64,000 nt of DNA, from contig JBDSMH010000056.1 of the NCBI GenBank assembly GCA_039915945.1, positions 57,157 through 121,156 of the forward strand. Reading direction: 5' to 3'. A program made the translations under genes and the position numbers. Positions 60,350-64,000 of this stretch are shown in pieces (positions within the stretch are counted from its first letter, which is position 1; every line of letters begins with the position of its first letter). The DNA comes from DATLFA01 sp039915945. Lineage in GTDB: Bacteria > Actinomycetota > Acidimicrobiia > Acidimicrobiales > WLNW01. Under the pieces are notes generated by a model, which saw only the letters and a program-made list of their open reading frames with translations, was not told the DNA's origin and made no database searches.

Positions 60350-60933
60350 TTCTCCGACGAACGGCTCTATGGCTCGTCGGGATTGCCGCGGTCACCGCGG
60401 CTGTCGCTCGGGGCCAACAAGCTCGAGGCGTCGTTCGATCGTTCGGTCGTGTGCGGCCGCCAGTTCACCCCGATCACGCGCCGGACCGCCATCGACGTCG
60501 CTTCCTACGAAGTCGACAACATGACCTTGGTCCGATCGATACCGATGCTCTCGGCGGCCGATCCGCAACGCGTCGTACACCAGCCGTACCATCGATGTGA
60601 GAACGATGAACTCAACAGCGACATCGTGGGGGTGCGATCGAGCGCCTTCGTCGCGCTACCGCCAGGGTCCGACAAGTGCACCGTGATGGCGAAGCTCGAG
60701 ACATATCTCGAAGCAACCGGATGGTCGGTCTTTGGGCAGGAGACTTCCACTATCGCGGGCAGGGCTACATCCGGGCCATGACGGCCGAGCGGGAGCACGA
60801 GCAACTCGATTTGAGCATCGACAGCCGCGGCACCTACCTCGGTATCGTCGCCGACCACGATGCGCCAAATCCCTCGTTCTCGCAGTCAAACGTCGAGCAT
60901 AGTTCGACGTTTGACTGCGAGTTCGGCGGCTAA
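60350..60933 (+). pseudogene. Probable frameshifted gene of unknown family
   Basis: One frame runs open from 60350 to about 60725 with sensible coding sequence (SFDRSVVCGRQFTPITRR, LETYLEATGWSVFG), then ends at 60781. From about 60724 the frame one base lower carries on in the same style (GDFHYRGQGYIRAMTAERE, SIDSRGTYLGIVADHDAPN) to 60933. One missing base near 60725 would join them into about 190 residues. I recognise no family. The region 60273-60349 before it holds nothing clear. It could also be a programmed or sequencing shift. Confidence 0.4.
60879..60921 (+). terminator. 18-bp perfect hairpin upstream of the GNAT gene
   Basis: CTCGCAGTCAAACGTCGA (60879-60896) pairs exactly with 60904-60921 around a 7-base loop, gcatagt. 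It lies at the end of the probable frameshifted gene and 34 bases before the GNAT start. No U tract follows. It may be a terminator, an RNA processing site or a dyad operator. Confidence 0.6.
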
Positions 60934-60941
60934 CAACGCAG

Positions 60942-60947
60942 TACGAT
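60942..60947 (+). promoter_or_regulatory. -10 hexamer (leaderless) of GNAT gene
   Basis: TACGAT ends 8 nt before GTG 60956. Confidence 0.5.
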
Positions 60948-60955
60948 CGCAGGGC

Positions 60956-61471
60956 GTGAGCGCGACCTCGCCCGGCGTCGATGTGAGGACGGCCACCATC
61001 GACGACCTCGAACAGGTCGTCGCCATCTACAACCACTACGTGCTGCACACACCGATCACCTTCGACCTCGCGCCGTTCACTGTCGAAGACCGCAGGGATT
61101 GGTTCGAGCAGTTTTCGACGACCGGACGTCATCGACTGCTCGTCGCCGTCGATCGCGGCGCCGTGGTGGGTTACGCCGGTTCGCACCAGTTCCGCACGAA
61201 GGCCGCCTACGACACGACGGTGGAGACGACCGTGTACTGCGCGCCGAATGCCGTGGGCAGAGGCATCGGGCACGCGTTGTATCTCGCACTGTTTCAGGCC
61301 ATCGAGGGCGAGGACATCCATTCGCTGCTGGCCGCCATCACGCTGCCCAACGACGCCTCGGTCGCACTGCACGAACGATTTGGCTTCACCCGCGCGGGCG
61401 TGACGCACGAGGTCGGACGCAAGTTTGACCGCTACTGGAATGTCGGCTGGTACGAGCGAATTCTCGAATAG
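60956..61471 (+). CDS. GNAT family N-acetyltransferase (phosphinothricin acetyltransferase-like)
   Basis: The 171-residue acetyltransferase opens VRTATIDDLEQVVAIYNHYVLHTPITFD, like Pat/Bar and YncA-type enzymes that acetylate small amines such as phosphinothricin or methionine sulfoximine. The acetyl-CoA loop is CAPNAVGRGIGHALYLALFQAI (about 97-118), then LHERFGFTRAGVTHEVGRKFD and the closing RYWNVGWYERIL typical of the group. Start GTG has a leaderless-type box; its upstream frame is not coding. Confidence 0.88.
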   Translation: MSATSPGVDVRTATIDDLEQVVAIYNHYVLHTPITFDLAPFTVEDRRDWFEQFSTTGRHRLLVAVDRGAVVGYAGSHQFRTKAAYDTTVETTVYCAPNAVGRGIGHALYLALFQAIEGEDIHSLLAAITLPNDASVALHERFGFTRAGVTHEVGRKFDRYWNVGWYERILE

Positions 61472-61513
61472 ACCCTGTCGGCGACGCATGGAGTGGTGGT
61501 ACTCTGAGTCAAC

Positions 61514-61550
61514 GCCTTGACCCCGCGCACCCGTGGGAGCAAGGCATTTT
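61514..61550 (+). terminator. Rho-independent-like terminator after GNAT gene
   Basis: GCCTTG (61514-61519) pairs with CAAGGC (61540-61545), with an inner CCC/GGG extension, followed by a TTTT run (61547-61550). It ends the GNAT transcript 43 bases after its stop or could act as an attenuator of the STAS-groEL transcript. Confidence 0.5.
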
Positions 61551-61555
61551 CCATT

Positions 61556-61591
61556 TGGCAGCAACTGCCAGGCGGTATATCCCGCAGTTGC
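61556..61591 (+). promoter_or_regulatory. Mutually exclusive hairpins in the leader of the STAS-GroEL operon
   Basis: TGGCAG (61556-61561) can pair with CTGCCA (61565-61570); alternatively GCAACTGC (61561-61568) pairs with GCAGTTGC (61584-61591). The two share bases and exclude each other. The 181-base gap 61472-61652 has no ORF. Regulation by switching is inference. Confidence 0.4.
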
Positions 61592-61652
61592 GTCGCGTCT
61601 CGCTCGATCAAGTCAGACCGGGCGTACGACAAAGGCGTTGTGGACGGCCACA

Positions 61653-62060
61653 ATGCTTGCAGACGTCAGCTACTCCCCCACAGCGCACGACGCCGGCGTG
61701 TTGTACGTGCGGGGATCGATCGGATTGTCCAATGCCCGAGACGTGTGCGTCGTGATGTTGTCGCTCATCGACAACAGCGAACTCAAACGCCTCACGGTCG
61801 ACCTCCGCGAAGCCGACTTCATCGGCGCCGCCGGCGCACTGGCGCTGCTCGCGGGTCGTCGCTACGGGGCGTCCACGTGCGCCGTCGAATTGCTGCACGC
61901 CTCGCCGACCGCGCACCGTCTGATCGACATCCTGGCACCCGACGTATTGGATCCCCTGCCGGCCGTACCGGTAGAGCCGCAATGGCGCATCGATCGAGCA
62001 AGTCGCGACCTCGCGATGTTCGCACTCCTCGGCGGACCCCTACGCGGTGACGTTCGATGA
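61653..62060 (+). CDS. STAS-domain protein without the phosphorylatable serine
   Basis: The 135-residue protein has the anti-anti-sigma STAS fold: VLYVRGSIGLSNARDVCVVML then LKRLTVDLREADFIGAAGALALL (about 44-67). In active antagonists the helix starts with Asp-Ser-Ser-Gly; here it is Gly-Ala-Ala-Gly, so a partner kinase could not phosphorylate it. The C-terminal 35 residues are an extra tail. It is co-translated with groEL through an ATGA overlap, an unusual link. Confidence 0.8.
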   Translation: MLADVSYSPTAHDAGVLYVRGSIGLSNARDVCVVMLSLIDNSELKRLTVDLREADFIGAAGALALLAGRRYGASTCAVELLHASPTAHRLIDILAPDVLDPLPAVPVEPQWRIDRASRDLAMFALLGGPLRGDVR

Positions 62061-63637
62061 CAAAGCAGATCGCGTTCGACATCGAAGCGCGAGGCAAGTT
62101 GCAAGCGGGCATCGACCGATTGGCCGACGCCGTTCGCATCACCCTCGGCCCGAAAGGCCGCAACGTGGTCATCGGCCAGTCGTGGGGCGCGCCGACGATT
62201 ACCAACGACGGGGTCACCGTCGCGAAAGGGATCGAGCTGAGCGATGCGTTCGAGCGGATCGGCGCCGAACTCGTCAAGGAAGTAGCCAAGAAGACCGACG
62301 ATGTCGCCGGCGACGGCACCACGACTGCGACTGTGCTTGCGTGGGCGATGGTCCACGAGGGCTTGCGCAACGTCAGTGCGGGCGCGAATCCGATGTTGTT
62401 GAAGAAGGGCATCGAGGCTGCGGTCGAGGCCGCGATGGAGTCGATCACCGAGCAGGCAGTCGAGGTGAACTCCCGTGAGCAGATCGCGCAAGTTGCCGCG
62501 ATCTCGGCGGCGGACGAAGAGATCGGCCAACTGATCTGTGATGCCATCGACAAGGTCGGTAAAGAGGGCGTAATCACCGTCGAGGACAGCCAGAGCTTTG
62601 GCTTCGAGATGGAAGTCGTCGAAGGCATGCAATTCGACAAGGGCTACATCTCGCCCTATTTCGTAAGCGACGCGGAGCGAATGGAAGGCGTGCTCGACGA
62701 CGCGTACGTGCTCCTCGTCAGCTCGAAGATCTCCGCCGTTCGAGACTTGCTCCCGGTATTGGAGCTCATCACACAAGCCGCTCGACCAGTGCTGATCATC
62801 GCAGACGATGTCGACGGTGAAGCTCTCGCGACACTCGTCGTGAATCAGATTCGGGGCAACGTCGCCACCATTGCCGTCAAGGCTCCCGGCTTTGGCGACC
62901 GACGCCGAGCCGCCCTCGAGGATCTCGCCATTCTCACCGGCGGCGAAGTGATCAGCGCGGAGCTCGGGATCAAGCTCGAAAACGTAACGCTCGCCCAACT
63001 GGGACAAGCGAAGAAGGTAATCGTCACGAAGGAAGACACGACCATCGTCGATGGCGGTGGTGACACGACGGCGATCGAGGCACGCGTGACACAGATCAGA
63101 AACGAGATCGACAACACCGAGTCCGACTACGACCGCGAGCGCCTACGCGAGCGCCTGGCCAAGCTGCTGGGCGGCGTGGCGATCCTCAGGGTCGGAGCCG
63201 CGACCGAGGTAGAGCTCAAAGAAATCAAGCATCGCATCGAAGACGCGGTGTCGACGACCAAGGCCGCGATCGAGCAAGGCGTCGTCCCCGGCGGCGGTGT
63301 GGCGCTCGTCCGTGCACAAGGGGCAGCGAATCAAGTTGCCGATGGCCTCGAGGGCGACGAGGCGACGGGCGCCCGTGTGGTCGCCCGCGCGCTCGAAGCA
63401 CCACTGCGTCAGATCGCCGAGAACGCGGGCATCGATGCGGGCGTGGCCGTGGAGATCGTCCGCACCATGACGGGGGGCGAAGGCCTCAACGCACTCACCG
63501 GCGCCTACGAAGACCTGACGAAGGCCGGCATCATCGACGCCGCCAAAGTGACGCGGTCTGCGTTGTTGAACGCGGCTTCGATTGCGTCGATGATCCTCAC
63601 CATCGAAGTCGTCATCGCCGACACCAACGACGCGTAG
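62057..63637 (+). CDS. groEL: Chaperonin GroEL (60 kDa), extra-copy type
   Basis: A 526-residue group I chaperonin: LGPKGRNVVIGQSWGAPTI then NDGVTVAKGIEL (ATP site), DVAGDGTTTATVLAWAM with catalytic Asp, ATPase Asp in HRIEDAVSTTKAAIEQGVVPGGG, KVTRSALLNAASIASMIL near the end. The terminal tail stops at VIADTNDA without the Gly-Gly-Met repeats or His-rich end of other GroELs. No groES precedes it; the STAS gene takes that place. A main groES-groEL operon is presumably elsewhere. No CIRCE element is seen upstream. Confidence 0.95.
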   Translation: MTKQIAFDIEARGKLQAGIDRLADAVRITLGPKGRNVVIGQSWGAPTITNDGVTVAKGIELSDAFERIGAELVKEVAKKTDDVAGDGTTTATVLAWAMVHEGLRNVSAGANPMLLKKGIEAAVEAAMESITEQAVEVNSREQIAQVAAISAADEEIGQLICDAIDKVGKEGVITVEDSQSFGFEMEVVEGMQFDKGYISPYFVSDAERMEGVLDDAYVLLVSSKISAVRDLLPVLELITQAARPVLIIADDVDGEALATLVVNQIRGNVATIAVKAPGFGDRRRAALEDLAILTGGEVISAELGIKLENVTLAQLGQAKKVIVTKEDTTIVDGGGDTTAIEARVTQIRNEIDNTESDYDRERLRERLAKLLGGVAILRVGAATEVELKEIKHRIEDAVSTTKAAIEQGVVPGGGVALVRAQGAANQVADGLEGDEATGARVVARALEAPLRQIAENAGIDAGVAVEIVRTMTGGEGLNALTGAYEDLTKAGIIDAAKVTRSALLNAASIASMILTIEVVIADTNDA

Positions 63638-63651
63638 TCCCCCTCGGGCCC

Positions 63652-64000
63652 TCAGCGGGGCGGCGCGAAGAGCTCGAGCTGGATGTTGTCCGGGTCGCGA
63701 AAGACGAGAACCGAACCGTAGGGCTCGTCCGCGATCGGCGATTGCGTCAGCGGCTTGTCCGCGGCGCCGGCACGTACGACACCGTTGGCCTCGAGGTGGG
63801 CCTGCCACACTTCGAGATCGCTGCGGTTCGGCACGAACAGACCGACGTGGTCGAGTCCGGTCGTGGTTTCACCGAACAACATGCCGGCATTGGTGTCGTG
63901 CCGGTGCAGCACGATCACCAATTGCCATGTCTCGTCGGCGAGCAACTTGCCCAGGCCCCCGTCGTGCGGGGCGTCCATCTGGAAGCGGATGCCAAAGACA
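63652..64000 (-). CDS. VOC family (glyoxalase-like) protein, N-terminus beyond window
   Basis: The open frame runs off the window edge on the minus strand. The visible 115 residues are the C-terminal part of a single VOC domain: VFGIRFQMDAPHDGG, WQLVIVLHRHD, GLDHVGLFVPNRSDLEVWQAHLE with a metal His, and SVLVFRDPDNIQLELFAPPR with the last Glu ligand. The pattern is that of small glyoxalase/bleomycin-resistance proteins; substrate unknown. It is convergent with groEL, 14 bases apart. Confidence 0.85.
   Translation of the reverse strand, partial: VFGIRFQMDAPHDGGLGKLLADETWQLVIVLHRHDTNAGMLFGETTTGLDHVGLFVPNRSDLEVWQAHLEANGVVRAGAADKPLTQSPIADEPYGSVLVFRDPDNIQLELFAPPR

Noticed and set aside
61490..61652. 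CIRCE element upstream of groEL
   Set aside because: The nine-base TTAGCACTC arms are absent; only the hairpins listed are seen.
1..64000. CRISPR arrays, tRNA genes, rRNA genes, insertion sequences, phage attachment sites
   Set aside because: I looked for evenly spaced repeats, cloverleaf-type sequences and transposase motifs and found none that stood up.

Overview
The window is a GC-rich, gene-dense stretch of chromosome with no rRNA, tRNA, CRISPR array, transposase or phage gene that I could find. The protein families point to an actinobacterium: class E sortase, septum-formation-type lipoprotein, DUF5317 and DUF5995 proteins, many LLM flavoenzymes, PPOX-fold proteins, SDRs and MaoC hydratases, plus frequent GTG starts. 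A full System I cytochrome c maturation operon (ccmA to ccmH) is unusual for Actinobacteria and, with the rest, suggests Acidimicrobiia; that placement is inference.

Layout. 1-5857 (minus): ccmABCDEFGH, eight tightly overlapping genes, the last one cut by the window edge. 6061-11771 (mostly plus): sortase E, a lipoprotein, a DUF5317 membrane protein, a glycoside hydrolase (minus), a glycosyltransferase, a small membrane protein and a TetR regulator. 11776-14330 (minus): Nudix, Fur, DUF5995 and PspA. 14397-21925: MFS exporter, PPOX protein, HyuA/HyuB-type hydantoinase/carboxylase pair, NAD-dependent epimerase. 21964-28878 (plus): an eight-gene catabolic operon with P450, HIT-like, cysteine-less isochorismatase-like, ketopantoate-reductase-like, NTF2-like, D-aminoacylase-like, MaoC and CitE-like proteins. 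28885-36378: orphan Phd antitoxin, secreted protein, aldo/keto reductase, PPOX, NADAR, DUF2085-like, an SDR/enolase/unknown operon and a DUF1214 protein.

36388-60272 is a broad catabolic region. It holds an SDR, a cysteine-less thiolase paired with a DUF35 protein, glutathione peroxidase, D-aminoacylase-like and decarboxylase-type amidohydrolases, an extradiol ring-cleavage dioxygenase operon, an orphan CoxL-type molybdoenzyme subunit, a MaoC hydratase, an acyl-CoA ligase, a true thiolase, an LLM oxidoreductase, a TauD-type dioxygenase and further SDRs. Together they look like CoA-thioester and ring-cleavage catabolism of aromatic or steroid-like carbon, but no single pathway is complete and the substrate cannot be read from sequence.

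60273-64000: a probable frameshifted gene carrying an 18-bp perfect hairpin, a GNAT acetyltransferase, a structured leader, a STAS protein without the phosphorylatable serine translationally coupled to a GroEL lacking the usual C-terminal tail, and a partial VOC-family gene.

A recurring regulatory feature is a TANNNT hexamer 6-8 nt upstream of the start codon of at least fourteen genes or operons, with no room for a ribosome binding site: the signature of leaderless transcripts. It also helped choose several starts (ccmA, pspA, hyuA).
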